DNA from: Acidimicrobiaceae bacterium
GTDB taxonomy: Bacteria; Actinomycetota; Acidimicrobiia; Acidimicrobiales; Palsa-688
Assembly (NCBI GenBank): GCA_030838025.1
Contig: JAUTXM010000184.1
Span: forward strand, 1-18,046
DNA: 18,046 nt
Reading direction: 5' to 3'
Shown here: positions 1-8,373 of the stretch, in pieces
Numbering within the stretch: position 1 is the stretch's first letter
Layout of the letters: each line of letters opens with the position of its first letter
Position numbers and translations under genes: made by a program
Notes under the pieces: model-generated
What the model saw: only the letters and a program-made list of their open reading frames with translations
The model's database searches: none
Told to the model about the DNA's origin: nothing

Positions 1-33
1 CCCCACCCCCGGTCATTCTGAGGATCGCCCACC

Positions 34-1035
34 ATGCTGGCCGCCATCCATTTCGCCAACCTCTACAAGCAGTTCTGGCCGTCCACGGTCGACGGCATCA
101 CCACCGGGGCGATTTACGCCCTCGTGGCCCTCGGCTACACGCTGGTGTACGGCGTGCTGCGACTGATCAACTTCGCCCATTCCGAGGTGTTCATGCTCGG
201 GACGGTGGGCGCCCTGGTCGGGGCGACCGTCGTCGGCCTCGGCCCCACCGACCCGACCCGCAGCGGGTTGGCGCTGGTCGGCACCTTCCTCGTCTGCCTG
301 GCCTTCTCGATGGCGTTCAGCGGCGGGACCGCCGTGGCCCTGGAGCGCCTGGCCTACCGGCCCTTGCGAAGACGAGGAGCGAGCCGCCTGGCGGCGCTGA
401 TCTCGGCCATCGGGGCATCGCTGTTCCTGGAGGAGCTCTTTGCCCAGAACAAGCTCTTTGCCATCGGGCACTGGCGGTTCAACATGCTGGGCCGGGGGGA
501 CCACTTCCTGCACAACCTGATCAAGCCCACCAAGATCGTGACCATCTTCCAGGGCGCCATCATCAGCGTCGACAAGGTGGTCGTGATCGTGGGCGCGGTC
601 GTGATGATGATCGCCCTCGACCGCTTCGTGAGCACCAGCCGCCTGGGACGAGGGATCCGGGCGGTCGCCCAGGATGCCGAGACGGCCACGTTGATGGGCG
701 TCAACATCGACCGGGTGATCTCGCTCACCTTCCTCCTGGGCGGATTGATGGCCGGAGTGGCGGGGCTGTTGTACATGGTCAAGATTCAGCAGACCAACTA
801 CTTCGTGGGATTCCTGCTCGGTATCAAGGCCTTCACCGCGGCCGTGCTCGGCGGCATCGGCAACCTTCGGGGTGCCCTGGTCGGTGGTTTTGCCCTCGGC
901 TTGGTCGAGATCTACGGCGCCTCGGTCTTCGGCGCGCAGTGGCTCGACGTGGTCGCCTTCGTGGTCCTGGTCGTCGTCCTCATGTTCCGGCCCACGGGCC
1001 TGCTCGGTGAGGCGCTCATGAAGGCTCGCGCCTGA
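34..1035 (+). CDS. livH: Branched-chain amino acid ABC transporter permease, LivH type
   Basis: This is one of the two inner-membrane permeases of a LivFGHM-type importer for branched-chain amino acids or related small substrates. The 333-residue protein is almost entirely hydrophobic helices. It has the LivH N-terminal pattern (GAIYALVALGYTLVYGVLRLI, residues about 27-46) and a cytoplasmic coupling loop near residues 207-225 (AVAQDAETATLMGVN), the part that contacts the ATPases in this family. It ends in the usual RPTGLLGE segment. The ATG at 34 follows a GAGGA-like ribosome site around 20-24. Its stop overlaps the livM start by one base (TGATG at 1033-1037). The livM, livG and livF order confirms the identity. 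Family assignment is firm. Substrate is inferred only, because no binding protein is visible and this family also carries amides, urea and other amino acids. Confidence 0.93.
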   Translation: MLAAIHFANLYKQFWPSTVDGITTGAIYALVALGYTLVYGVLRLINFAHSEVFMLGTVGALVGATVVGLGPTDPTRSGLALVGTFLVCLAFSMAFSGGTAVALERLAYRPLRRRGASRLAALISAIGASLFLEELFAQNKLFAIGHWRFNMLGRGDHFLHNLIKPTKIVTIFQGAIISVDKVVVIVGAVVMMIALDRFVSTSRLGRGIRAVAQDAETATLMGVNIDRVISLTFLLGGLMAGVAGLLYMVKIQQTNYFVGFLLGIKAFTAAVLGGIGNLRGALVGGFALGLVEIYGASVFGAQWLDVVAFVVLVVVLMFRPTGLLGEALMKARA

Positions 1036-2144
1036 TGGCCCGCTTCGAGGTGATCGCCCCGGTGGCCGAGCGGTGGGACCGGCTGCCCCGGGCGGTTCGC
1101 GCCGTGGCGCTGCTGGCGCTGCTGGTGTTGCTGGTGATCCTGCCCCACCTGAAGATCCCGGTCCTCAACACGCCCGACAGCGATTTCGCCACCGTGCTGT
1201 TCTATCCGGTGGGGATTTACGTCCTGGTGGCCCTCGGGCTCAATGTCGTGGTGGGAGAGGCGGGCCTGCTCGACCTCGGCTACGTGGCGTTCTTCGCGGT
1301 CGGCGGCTACTCCATGGGCCTGCTCGGCAACCGGGTCCATTGGCCGTTCTTCTTGATCCTTCCCGTCGGGATCGCCCTGTCGATGCTGGCCGGCGTCATC
1401 CTGGGCGGACCGACCCTTCGGCTCCGGGGCGACTATCTGGCCATCGTCACGCTCGGCTTCGGGGAGATCGTCCACCTGGTGGCCCGCAACACCGACTCCA
1501 TCGGCGGCCCCCGGGGCGTCAGTCCGATCCCTCACCCGCCCAACTTCAACCTGTTCGGATACCACGTGCGCTTCGGGATCCTCGATCCGAAGCCGTACTA
1601 CTACCTCCTGCTGGCCATGATCGTCCTGACGATCGTGGTGGTCAGCAACCTGAAGCGCAGCCGGGTCGGGCGGGCCTGGACCGCGATCCGGGAGGACGAG
1701 GACGCGGCCGAGCTGATGGGCGTGCCGACCTTCCGCTTCAAGCTGTGGGCATTCGCCATCGGCGCCGGCATCGGCGGCGCTGCGGGTGTGATGTACACCA
1801 GCAAGGTCATCTCGATCTCCCCCGACAACTTCATCTTCCAGCTGTCGATCCTGTTCCTGGCGGCGGTGGTGCTCGGAGGATCGGGCAACATCCCTGGCGT
1901 CATCTTGGGCGCGGCCGTCGTGGCCTACCTGCCGGAGCGATTCCGCAGCTTCGCGCAGTACCGGATCATGGTCTTCGGCGCCGCCCTGGTCGTGATGATG
2001 ATCTTCCGGCCCCAAGGCCTGCTGCCCTCGCGGCGCCGGGCCAAGGAGCTCCTCGAACCGGAACCAGGCGGAGGCATGGGAACCCTCGGCGGCGAGACGG
2101 GCGTCGAGATGGCCCCCCGACCGGAGGCCGAGAGTGCCCCCTAG
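1035..2144 (+). CDS. livM: Branched-chain amino acid ABC transporter permease, LivM type
   Basis: This is the second permease of the transporter, pairing with LivH to form the membrane channel. The protein has 369 residues. After a short charged N-terminus come about eight to ten hydrophobic helices, including the LivM block LGLNVVVGEAGLLDLGYVAFFAVGGY. A coupling loop lies near residues 213-230 (AIREDEDAAELMGVP), and the family end motif is FRPQGLLPSRR. The last 30 or so residues (EPEPGGGMGTLGGETG and on) form a hydrophilic, Gly/Glu-rich tail beyond the usual family end. The ATG at 1035 shares its A with the livH stop. The coding region overlaps livG by 11 bases. Confidence 0.93.
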   Translation: MARFEVIAPVAERWDRLPRAVRAVALLALLVLLVILPHLKIPVLNTPDSDFATVLFYPVGIYVLVALGLNVVVGEAGLLDLGYVAFFAVGGYSMGLLGNRVHWPFFLILPVGIALSMLAGVILGGPTLRLRGDYLAIVTLGFGEIVHLVARNTDSIGGPRGVSPIPHPPNFNLFGYHVRFGILDPKPYYYLLLAMIVLTIVVVSNLKRSRVGRAWTAIREDEDAAELMGVPTFRFKLWAFAIGAGIGGAAGVMYTSKVISISPDNFIFQLSILFLAAVVLGGSGNIPGVILGAAVVAYLPERFRSFAQYRIMVFGAALVVMMIFRPQGLLPSRRRAKELLEPEPGGGMGTLGGETGVEMAPRPEAESAP

Positions 2145-2911
2145 CCCCGGCCCCAGGCTCTTGGAACTGCGCGCCGTCACCATGCAGTTCGGTGGCGTCA
2201 CCGCGTTGGGCGAGGTCGACCTGCATGTCGACCAAGGCGAGATCGCGGGCCTGATCGGGCCCAACGGGGCGGGCAAGACGACGGTGTTCAACGTGGTGAC
2301 CGGCGTGTTCCACCCCACGGCAGGCGAGATCGAGTTCGACGGGAAGTCCATCGTCGGAAAGAAGCGGTACCAGGTGACCCAGGCCGGGGTCGCCCGGACG
2401 TTCCAGAACATCCGCCTGTTTCCCGACATGACGGCGCTGGAGAACGTGATGGTCGGCGCCGACGCCCATCACGGCACGTCGGTTCCCGGGGCCATGCTGC
2501 GACTGCCCCGGCATCGCTCTGAGGAGCGCCACGGCCGGGCACGGGCGGCCGAGCTACTCGAGCTGATGGGCATCCCACACCGGGCGGAGGAGACGGCCCG
2601 CAACCTGCCCTACGGCGACCAGCGGCGCGTCGAGATCGCCCGGGCCCTGGCGACCGACCCCAAGCTGCTGCTGCTCGACGAGCCCGCGGCCGGTTTCAAC
2701 CCCCGGGAGAAGCGCAGCCTGTCGGACCTGATCCGCAAGGTACGCGACAGTGGGTACACGATCTTGCTGATCGAACACGACATGGGCTTGGTGATGAACA
2801 TCTGCGACCGGATCTCTGTTCTCGACTTCGGGCGCAAGATCGCCGAGGGCGTCCCGGCCGAGATCCAGGCCGACGAGCGGGTCATCAACGCCTATCTGGG
2901 GGTGGTCGCCG

Positions 2912-2919
<8 letters not shown>
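2134..2919 (+). CDS. livG: Branched-chain amino acid ABC transporter ATP-binding protein, LivG type
   Basis: This is one of two cytoplasmic ATPases that power the Liv importer. In 261 residues it shows Walker A (GPNGAGKTT, Lys48), the LivG-style signature NLPYGDQRRVEIARAL in place of LSGGQ, Walker B LLLLDEP (Asp182, Glu183) and a switch histidine in LLIEHDMGLVM. The FNVVTGVFHPTAGEI block after Walker A is typical of LivG. The start is GTG at 2134, supported by GGAGG at 2123-2127 with a six-base spacer. It lies inside the end of livM, so translation is probably coupled. Its end overlaps livF by eight bases. The signature form with Tyr and Asp is a normal LivG variant. Confidence 0.94.
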
Positions 2920-3738
<819 letters not shown>

Positions 3739-3742
<4 letters not shown>

Positions 3743-4458
3743 TCCCCGCCGTTCTGCTGGATGTGGGCGGGGTCATCACCACTCCCGACCACGACATGCT
3801 GCGCCGCGCCCTGGAGCCGGCGGGCGGCGACACCAGCGCCGCGGCGCTCGACCGGGCCCACTACGCGGGCATTTCGGCCCTGGACGCGGGCTTCCTCACG
3901 AGTGGGACGCTCAACTGGCGGAGCTACGACGCCGCCGTGGCCCGAGCGGTCGGCGTTGCCGAGGAGCGGATCGACGATGCCGTCGAGGGGCTGGAAGCGG
4001 CGTGGCGCCAGGTCCGGGGATGGCACCGGATCGTTCCCGGCGCCCTCGAGGGACTGCGCCTGCTGGCCGAAACAGGCGTCAGTCTGGGCGTGGTGTCCAA
4101 CGCCGACGGCACCGTGGCCGAGCAGCTGGTGGCCGCCCGAGTGTGCCAGGTGGGTGCCGGCCACGGCGTGTCGGTCGCGGTCGTGATCGATTCGACCGTC
4201 GTCGGCTTCGAGAAGCCCGATCCCCGGATCTTCACCTTCGCCCTGGACGCCCTGGGCGTTTCGTCCGAACAGGCCCCGGGCGTCGTGCACGTGGGCGACA
4301 CCCTCTTCGCCGACGTCCGAGGCGCCCGGGCGGCCGGGCTGCGCCCGCTCCACCTCGACCCCTACGGCGACTGCCCGGCCGCGGCCGACGACCATGAGCA
4401 CGTGCGCTCCCTGGCCGACGTGGCCCGCCTCGTCCGATCTTCTCAGGAGGCTGGTTGA
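3739..4458 (+). CDS. HAD-superfamily hydrolase
   Basis: This is a haloacid dehalogenase-superfamily hydrolase, probably a soluble phosphatase. Its 239 residues carry the four HAD motifs. Motif I is LLDVGGVIT with nucleophile Asp8; the second Asp of DxD is Gly, as in the DxGGV branch of the family. Motif II is VVSNAD (Ser120, Asn121). Motif III is Lys159 in FEKPDPRIF. Motif IV is HVGDTLFADVRGA (Asp187, Asp192). An alpha-helical cap fits residues about 15-90. The start is GTG at 3739, overlapping the livF stop as GTGA with no strong ribosome site, which suggests coupling. Substrate is unknown. With motif I lacking the second Asp, phosphatase activity cannot be taken for granted. Confidence 0.85.
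4445..4450 (+). promoter_or_regulatory. Ribosome binding site for the MaoC-like gene
   Basis: A full AGGAGG lies inside the end of the HAD gene. It sits four bases before an in-frame TTG at 4455 and ten bases before an in-frame GTG at 4461. Both spacings are off optimum, so the start stays ambiguous by two codons. Confidence 0.7.
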
Positions 4459-5036
4459 TCGTGCACGAACGGCCGTTCGGCCGGGCCTTCGAGGACTTCG
4501 AGGTCGGCGACGTCTACCGGCATTGGCCGGGCAAGACGATCACGGAGTACGACGACCACCTGTTCTGCCTGCTCACCATGAATCACCACCCGCTGCACCT
4601 CGACGAGTGGTTCGCCGAGCACGAGACGGTGCACGGCAAGAACGTCGTGGTGGGCAACCTCGTCTACAGCCTGGTGCTCGGCATGAGTGTCCCCGACGTC
4701 AGCGGCGCGGCCATCGCCAACCTCGAAGTGGAGTCGCTGACCCACAAACGGCCCACGTTCCACGGCGACACCATCTATGCCGAGACCCGGGTGTTGGACA
4801 CGCGGGCATCGTCCTCGAAGCCCGACCGGGGCGTGGTGACCGTCGAGACCAAGGGTTTCAACCAACGAGGCGAGGAGGTCTGCTACTTCCGCCGCAAGGT
4901 CATGGTCTGGAAGCGAGAGGCCCTACCCCCCCGGCAACGCCCCTACGGCGACGGCGCCTGGCCCGACCCGCCCAAGCCGTCCGAGCCGCCCGGGCTGCCC
5001 AAGCCGTCTGCGCCGTCTGCGCCGCCCGGGCGTTGA
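4455..5036 (+). CDS. MaoC-like hotdog-fold dehydratase
   Basis: This resembles actinobacterial MaoC-family proteins, which usually hydrate or dehydrate acyl-CoA esters in the cytoplasm. The opening FGRAFEDFEVGDVYRHWPGKTI and the core MNHHPLHLDEWFAEHE match the hydratase motif region. The catalytic His of the family is His48. The catalytic Asp, normally five residues before it, is Asn43 here, so activity or substrate may differ. The hotdog domain covers residues about 1-155. A Pro/Lys/Ser-rich tail of about 25 residues follows, coded by a nine-base repeat. I take TTG at 4455 (TTGA overlap with the upstream stop); GTG at 4461 is equally possible. The end overlaps mutY as TTGA. A CoA substrate is inferred from the family only. 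Confidence 0.85.
   Translation: MIVHERPFGRAFEDFEVGDVYRHWPGKTITEYDDHLFCLLTMNHHPLHLDEWFAEHETVHGKNVVVGNLVYSLVLGMSVPDVSGAAIANLEVESLTHKRPTFHGDTIYAETRVLDTRASSSKPDRGVVTVETKGFNQRGEEVCYFRRKVMVWKREALPPRQRPYGDGAWPDPPKPSEPPGLPKPSAPSAPPGR
4971..5030 (+). repeat. Period-9 repeat at the 3' end of the MaoC-like gene
   Basis: The block CCCAAGCCGT occurs at 4971 and 4998, 27 bases apart. CCGCCCGGG occurs at 4986 and 5022, 36 bases apart. CCGTCTGCG is a tandem pair at 5004 and 5013. All spacings are multiples of nine, so the block expanded in frame. It encodes a Pro/Ser/Lys tail and ends two bases before the mutY start. Confidence 0.8.
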
Positions 5037-5908
5037 CGCCGTTTCAGGCGGCCGTCCTGCGGTGGTCCGATGCGGGCGGATGGCGGGACCTGCCCTGGCG
5101 GCACACCCGAGATCCCTGGGCGGTCCTGGTAAGTGAGGTGATGCTCCAGCAGACTCAGGTGGCGCGCGTCGTCCCCCGGTGGGATGCGTTTCTGGCCCGC
5201 TTCCCTGACCCCAAGTCCTGCGCCGCCGCTCCCGTCTCCGAGGTGATCGGGCTGTGGTCAGGGTTGGGCTACAACCGGCGAGCGGTGCACCTCCACCAGG
5301 CCGCGACCGCGGTGGTGGCCCGCCATGACGGGCGGCTGCCGTCGACCCTGGCCGAGCTGCAGGCCCTGCCGGGACTCGGCCCCTACACCGCCCGGGCGGT
5401 GAAGGTGTTCGCGTTCGAGCAGCGCGCAGCCGTCGTCGACGCCAACGTGGCCCGGGTCCTGGCCCGGGCTGTGATCGGACACAAGCTGTCGCCGGCCGAG
5501 GCGCAGGGGGCTGCCGACGCGCTGGTACCGGACGGCCCGTCGTGGGTCTGGACGTGGAACCAGGCCATGCTGGATTTGGGCGCCCAAGTCTGCACCAGCC
5601 GTCGGCCCGCCTGCGCCCAATGTCCCTTGCGGGCACAGCACTGTTCCTGGGCGGGGGCCCATTTTCCCCAACCCGACCCCGCCCTGGGCTCGGCGGGAGT
5701 GTCGGTGCGCCAGGCGCCGTTCGCCGGCTCCGACCGCCAGGGCCGGGGCCGTCTCGTCGAGGTCCTCCGGGACGGGCCACTGGCGAACGACGGGTGGGCC
5801 GACGCCGCCGGCTGGCCGACCGACCCTGGCCGCGCCGCTCGGGTCGCGGCGTCGCTGGTCGCCGATGGCCTGGCGGTTCGCGCCGGCGACCAGCTCAAAC
5901 TGCCGTAG
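5033..5908 (+). CDS. mutY: A/G-specific adenine DNA glycosylase (MutY)
   Basis: MutY removes adenine mispaired with 8-oxoguanine in base-excision repair. In 291 residues it shows the catalytic Glu35 in VSEVMLQQTQV, a helix-hairpin-helix LPGLGPYTARAV from residue 112, and Asp136 in VVDANVARVL. A four-Cys cluster site has spacing C-x6-C-x2-C-x5-C (Cys187, 194, 197, 203), which ligates 4Fe-4S in this family. The segment after the cluster is only about 90 residues, shorter than the NUDIX-like 8-oxoG-sensing domain of E. coli MutY. The frame is open far upstream. I start at TTG 5033 because it overlaps the MaoC stop as TTGA and places TPFQAAVLRW at the N-terminus, as expected. It closes the seven-gene chain. 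Confidence 0.9.
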   Translation: MTPFQAAVLRWSDAGGWRDLPWRHTRDPWAVLVSEVMLQQTQVARVVPRWDAFLARFPDPKSCAAAPVSEVIGLWSGLGYNRRAVHLHQAATAVVARHDGRLPSTLAELQALPGLGPYTARAVKVFAFEQRAAVVDANVARVLARAVIGHKLSPAEAQGAADALVPDGPSWVWTWNQAMLDLGAQVCTSRRPACAQCPLRAQHCSWAGAHFPQPDPALGSAGVSVRQAPFAGSDRQGRGRLVEVLRDGPLANDGWADAAGWPTDPGRAARVAASLVADGLAVRAGDQLKLP

Positions 5909-5921
5909 CTGATTGGGCGAC

Positions 5922-5945
5922 GCCTGCCCCTAAGCTCAGGCAGGC
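5922..5945 (+). terminator. Hairpin after mutY, possible terminator
   Basis: GCCTGCC at 5922-5928 pairs perfectly with GGCAGGC at 5939-5945 across a ten-base loop. There is no T-run after it, so intrinsic termination is uncertain. A -10-like TAAGCT lies in the loop, so this may instead be promoter-associated. Confidence 0.35.
5931..5936 (+). promoter_or_regulatory. Putative -10 box for the Tim44-like gene
   Basis: TAAGCT fits TANNNT. A transcript starting about seven bases later would begin near 5943, just before a TTG at 5946 and about 20 bases before the preferred GTG at 5964. No good -35 box is present at normal spacing. Confidence 0.4.
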
Positions 5946-5963
5946 TTGCAGGGGGGGCAGCGC

Positions 5964-7226
5964 GTGACAGACCGTCCGTTTCAGTTCGGAGGAGTCGACC
6001 AGGGACCTGACCCGGCGACGGTCCAGCAGGCCGTCGCGACGATCGCCGCACGCGACCCGCTGTTCAACCTCGACACCTTCCTCGCCGAGGCGCAGCAGGC
6101 CTTCTGGTTGGTCGGCCAAGCCCACGCCCGGTGCAAGCCCGAGTTGTGTGCCGGCGTTCTCGCCCTCGCCCTGGCGGAACGGGAACGGGCCACCATCGAG
6201 AAGGACTGCCGCGACGGCGAGGGGAGCTCGCCCGAGGACGGAGACGCCGAGACCGGACGGCTGGTGTCGATTGCGTCCGATGCCAGCCACGACACGATCG
6301 TCGTGCACTTCAACTCGACGTGGCGGCCTGTGGGTGGCAAGGGCAAAGCCGACCGTCGGGTCCAGAACTGGTGCTTCCAACGCCCGGCCGACGCCAAGAC
6401 CACCGAGGCGGCGGCGGCGGGGGAGCGGTGCCGGAACTGTGGCGCGCTGCTCTCCGAGAGCGCCGGGGGCACCTGCCGCTATTGCGGCACACCGATCGCT
6501 GCGGGCGCCGGCTGGCGGATCATCCGCGTCGACGAGGTGGCGGCCCAGGACGCGGCATCGGCGGTGGCTGCCATGCAGTCGATTGTTTCCGCCATGGTCG
6601 CCGCGGGTCGGCTTCAGCAGACGACGACCACTGCGCCCACGACAACGCCGTCTCCGTCGAGCCCGTCGCGGACCGGGTGGGGATTCGCCCGGGTGATGCG
6701 GCTGATCCGGGTCCTGTTCTTCCTTGCGATCGCCCTGGCCGGTTTGGGGTTCTACGCGGTCGAGAGCAACGGCTCGGTGCATCGGGCCGCCGCCAAGGTG
6801 TTTCCATCCATCCGCCACCCGCGCCTGCAGGGTCCGCTCGACCTGAGCGGCACCTTCAGCGCCCAGCACCTGGTGGCGACCCAGGTGCCGCCGAAGCTCC
6901 AGTCGGGCGGCAGCTGCGACCAAGCCGCCCAGCGCACGGCGTGGGACTTCAAGACGAAGCTGCCCGACGGCTCGACCTTCCACCTCGAGATGGGCCTGCC
7001 CCCGGGAACGGGCGCCCCCGGAGTGTACAAACGGCCCCAGCTCTCGCTGACGGCCAACGCGGCCAACGCCTCCCGCTCCGAGTCCTGGACGGCCGCGTCG
7101 GCCAGCACCGCCGTGCTGACGGTCTCCGCCAGCGGCGGCGATCTCCAGTTCGCCAACCTTCCCATGGATGAGCCCGGGACCCCGCCCCTGTCGGGACACC
7201 TGACGTGGTCGTGCGCCCTGTCGTAA
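5964..7226 (+). CDS. Membrane protein with Tim44-like region and zinc ribbon
   Basis: I do not recognise a named family for the whole protein. Residues about 10-140 resemble bacterial Tim44-like domains: DPLFNLDTFLAEAQQAFWLVGQAH near the start, then a strand-rich part ending in VQNWCFQR. A zinc ribbon follows with CRNC at 156-159 and CRYC at 171-174. A Thr/Pro/Ser-rich linker leads to one membrane helix at about 250-267. About 150 residues lie beyond it, presumably outside the cell. The positive residues before the helix (RVMRLIR) place the N-terminal domains in the cytoplasm. GTG at 5964 follows a G-run at 5951-5957; TTG at 5946 would add six residues. Function unknown; a sensing or membrane-scaffold role is only a guess. 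Confidence 0.75.
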   Translation: MTDRPFQFGGVDQGPDPATVQQAVATIAARDPLFNLDTFLAEAQQAFWLVGQAHARCKPELCAGVLALALAERERATIEKDCRDGEGSSPEDGDAETGRLVSIASDASHDTIVVHFNSTWRPVGGKGKADRRVQNWCFQRPADAKTTEAAAAGERCRNCGALLSESAGGTCRYCGTPIAAGAGWRIIRVDEVAAQDAASAVAAMQSIVSAMVAAGRLQQTTTTAPTTTPSPSSPSRTGWGFARVMRLIRVLFFLAIALAGLGFYAVESNGSVHRAAAKVFPSIRHPRLQGPLDLSGTFSAQHLVATQVPPKLQSGGSCDQAAQRTAWDFKTKLPDGSTFHLEMGLPPGTGAPGVYKRPQLSLTANAANASRSESWTAASASTAVLTVSASGGDLQFANLPMDEPGTPPLSGHLTWSCALS

Positions 7227-7238
7227 ACCGGCCCGCTC

Positions 7239-7244
7239 TACGCT
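7239..7244 (+). promoter_or_regulatory. Putative -10 box upstream of the E-x-x-E membrane protein
   Basis: TACGCT fits TANNNT and lies 11 bases before ATG 7256. The gap holds GAGG at 7245-7248, so the start could be served by a ribosome site on a longer transcript or by a very short leader. Confidence 0.4.
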
Positions 7245-7255
7245 GAGGCGCAGGC

Positions 7256-8041
7256 ATGCGTGACGTCTTCCTCTTCCTCGCCGGGTTCCTGGCCTGCTCG
7301 GTCGAGATGGTGGAGGCGCTGACCATCGTGCTGGCCGTGGGCGTCACCCGGGGCTGGCGGTCCACGATCGTCGGCGTCGGTGTCGCGACGCTCGCCTTGG
7401 CCGTGGTGATCGCTGCCCTCGGGCCGGCGTTGACGGCGATCCCGATCGACGCGCTGCGGGCGGTCGTCGGCGGCCTCCTGCTGATCTTTGGCCTGCAGTG
7501 GCTGCGCAAGGCGATCCTGCGGGCGGGCGGGGCGAAGGCGCGCCACGACGAGGAGCGCATCTACAACGAGGAGGTGGTCGCGGCGCGCGCCGCCCGGTCC
7601 GAGGTGCACGCCGGCCTCGACTGGTACTCGTTCACCGTGGCCTTCAAGGGCGTGTTCCTGGAGGGCCTCGAAGTGGCGTTCATCGTCGTCACCTTCGGCA
7701 GCAACCAGCACAACGTGGGCCTGGCCGCGCTCTCCGCCGTCTCTGCCCTGGTCGTCGTGCTGGCGGTGGGGTTGGTAGTGCACGCACCCCTCAGCCGGGT
7801 GCCCGAGAACACCATGAAGTTCGCGGTGGGGGCCATGCTCACCACGTTCGGGATCTTCTGGGGGGGCGAGGGCGCCGGGGTGGCGTGGCCGGGCAACGAC
7901 GCCGCCATTCCCGCCGTCCTCGCCTTCGTGGTCGGCCTGGCGTTGGCGCTGGTCGTGGTCGTGCGCCGCCAGCACGCGTCGGTGGCCGGCGGGGCCGGCG
8001 GGGCCGGCGGGGCCGGTCCCCCGAGGGCGGTGGCGAGGTGA
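7256..8041 (+). CDS. Multi-pass membrane protein with two E-x-x-E motifs
   Basis: This 261-residue protein has six or seven predicted helices: about 4-30, 37-58, 65-82, 124-146, 155-176, 187-203 and 217-237. A charged cytoplasmic loop (KARHDEERIYNEE) lies at about 94-106. Each half starts with a membrane helix holding paired acids: Glu17/Glu20 in SVEMVEALTIV and Glu136/Glu139 in FLEGLEVAFIV. Such duplicated acidic helices recall FTR1-type iron permeases (REGLE) and other cation exporters, so ion transport is plausible but unproven. It may belong to an uncharacterised predicted-membrane-protein family (COG4280-like), which I recall rather than can verify. The C-terminus is an Ala-Gly-Gly repeat. 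The start is ATG 7256 after GAGG. It overlaps the next small gene as GTGA. Confidence 0.75.
   Translation: MRDVFLFLAGFLACSVEMVEALTIVLAVGVTRGWRSTIVGVGVATLALAVVIAALGPALTAIPIDALRAVVGGLLLIFGLQWLRKAILRAGGAKARHDEERIYNEEVVAARAARSEVHAGLDWYSFTVAFKGVFLEGLEVAFIVVTFGSNQHNVGLAALSAVSALVVVLAVGLVVHAPLSRVPENTMKFAVGAMLTTFGIFWGGEGAGVAWPGNDAAIPAVLAFVVGLALALVVVVRRQHASVAGGAGGAGGAGPPRAVAR
7985..8016 (+). repeat. Nine-base tandem repeat coding Ala-Gly-Gly
   Basis: Three identical copies of GCCGGCGGG run from 7985 to 8011, followed by a partial copy. They encode Ala-Gly-Gly units in the cytoplasmic tail of the membrane protein, nine codons before its stop. Confidence 0.9.
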
Positions 8042-8235
8042 GAGGGTTCCTGCGCTTCTGGTACGACTTCATCGTCGGCGACGACTGGACGATCGCCTTG
8101 GGCGTGGTTTTGGCACTGGGAGTGACAGCGCTCCTGGTCCATGGCGGCATGACCTCGGTGTGGTGGCTGCTCCCGCTGGCGGTGGCGATCGGCCTGTCCT
8201 GGTCGGTGCTGCGCGCCGCCAAGCAGCGGCCCTAG
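8038..8235 (+). CDS. Small two-helix membrane protein
   Basis: This 65-residue protein begins RGFLRFWYDFIVGDDWTIAL, has two hydrophobic segments (about residues 18-36 and 42-58) and ends with the basic AAKQRP. GTG at 8038 overlaps the stop of the E-x-x-E membrane protein as GTGA, and AGGG at 8024-8027 may help initiation. The overlap suggests co-translation, perhaps as an accessory subunit of that protein. I know no named family; the assignment rests on coding context and composition. Confidence 0.7.
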   Translation: MRGFLRFWYDFIVGDDWTIALGVVLALGVTALLVHGGMTSVWWLLPLAVAIGLSWSVLRAAKQRP

Positions 8236-8244
8236 CGGCCCTGC

Positions 8245-8270
8245 CCGGGGAGAACGGGCGCCGCCCCCGG
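8245..8270 (+). terminator. Weak GC hairpin after the small membrane gene
   Basis: CCGGGG at 8245-8250 can pair with CCCCGG at 8265-8270 across a 14-base loop. No T-run follows. It is the only hairpin at the 3' end of the plus-strand genes apart from the palindrome at 8275-8312. Confidence 0.25.
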
Positions 8271-8274
8271 CTTC

Positions 8275-8312
8275 ATAGCACTACATGACCGCCACAGGGC
8301 ATGAACTGCTAT
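8275..8312. repeat. Imperfect palindrome between convergent genes
   Basis: The arm ATAGCACTACATG at 8275-8287 faces CATGAACTGCTAT at 8300-8312 across a 12-base loop. Eleven of 13 positions pair, and A+T content is far above the surroundings. It lies in the 138-base gap between convergent genes. It could be a bidirectional transcription stop, a protein-binding site or a copy of a dispersed repeat. No second copy was noticed in this window. Confidence 0.75.
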
Positions 8313-8373
8313 AAAAGGATGATGGCGCCGAAAATCGAAGCCCACAGACGCGGGCCGAGCCGGGCCGGGCCGG

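Noticed and set aside
912..2429. 505-codon open frame on the minus strand opposite livM and livG
   Set aside because: It is antisense to two clear ABC transporter genes and encodes a His/Asp/Gly/Arg-rich sequence typical of shadow frames in GC-rich DNA.
4394..5032. Upstream extension of the mutY frame over the MaoC-like gene
   Set aside because: The extension is Arg/Pro/Gly-rich and antisense-like in composition; MutY similarity begins at the TTG at 5033.
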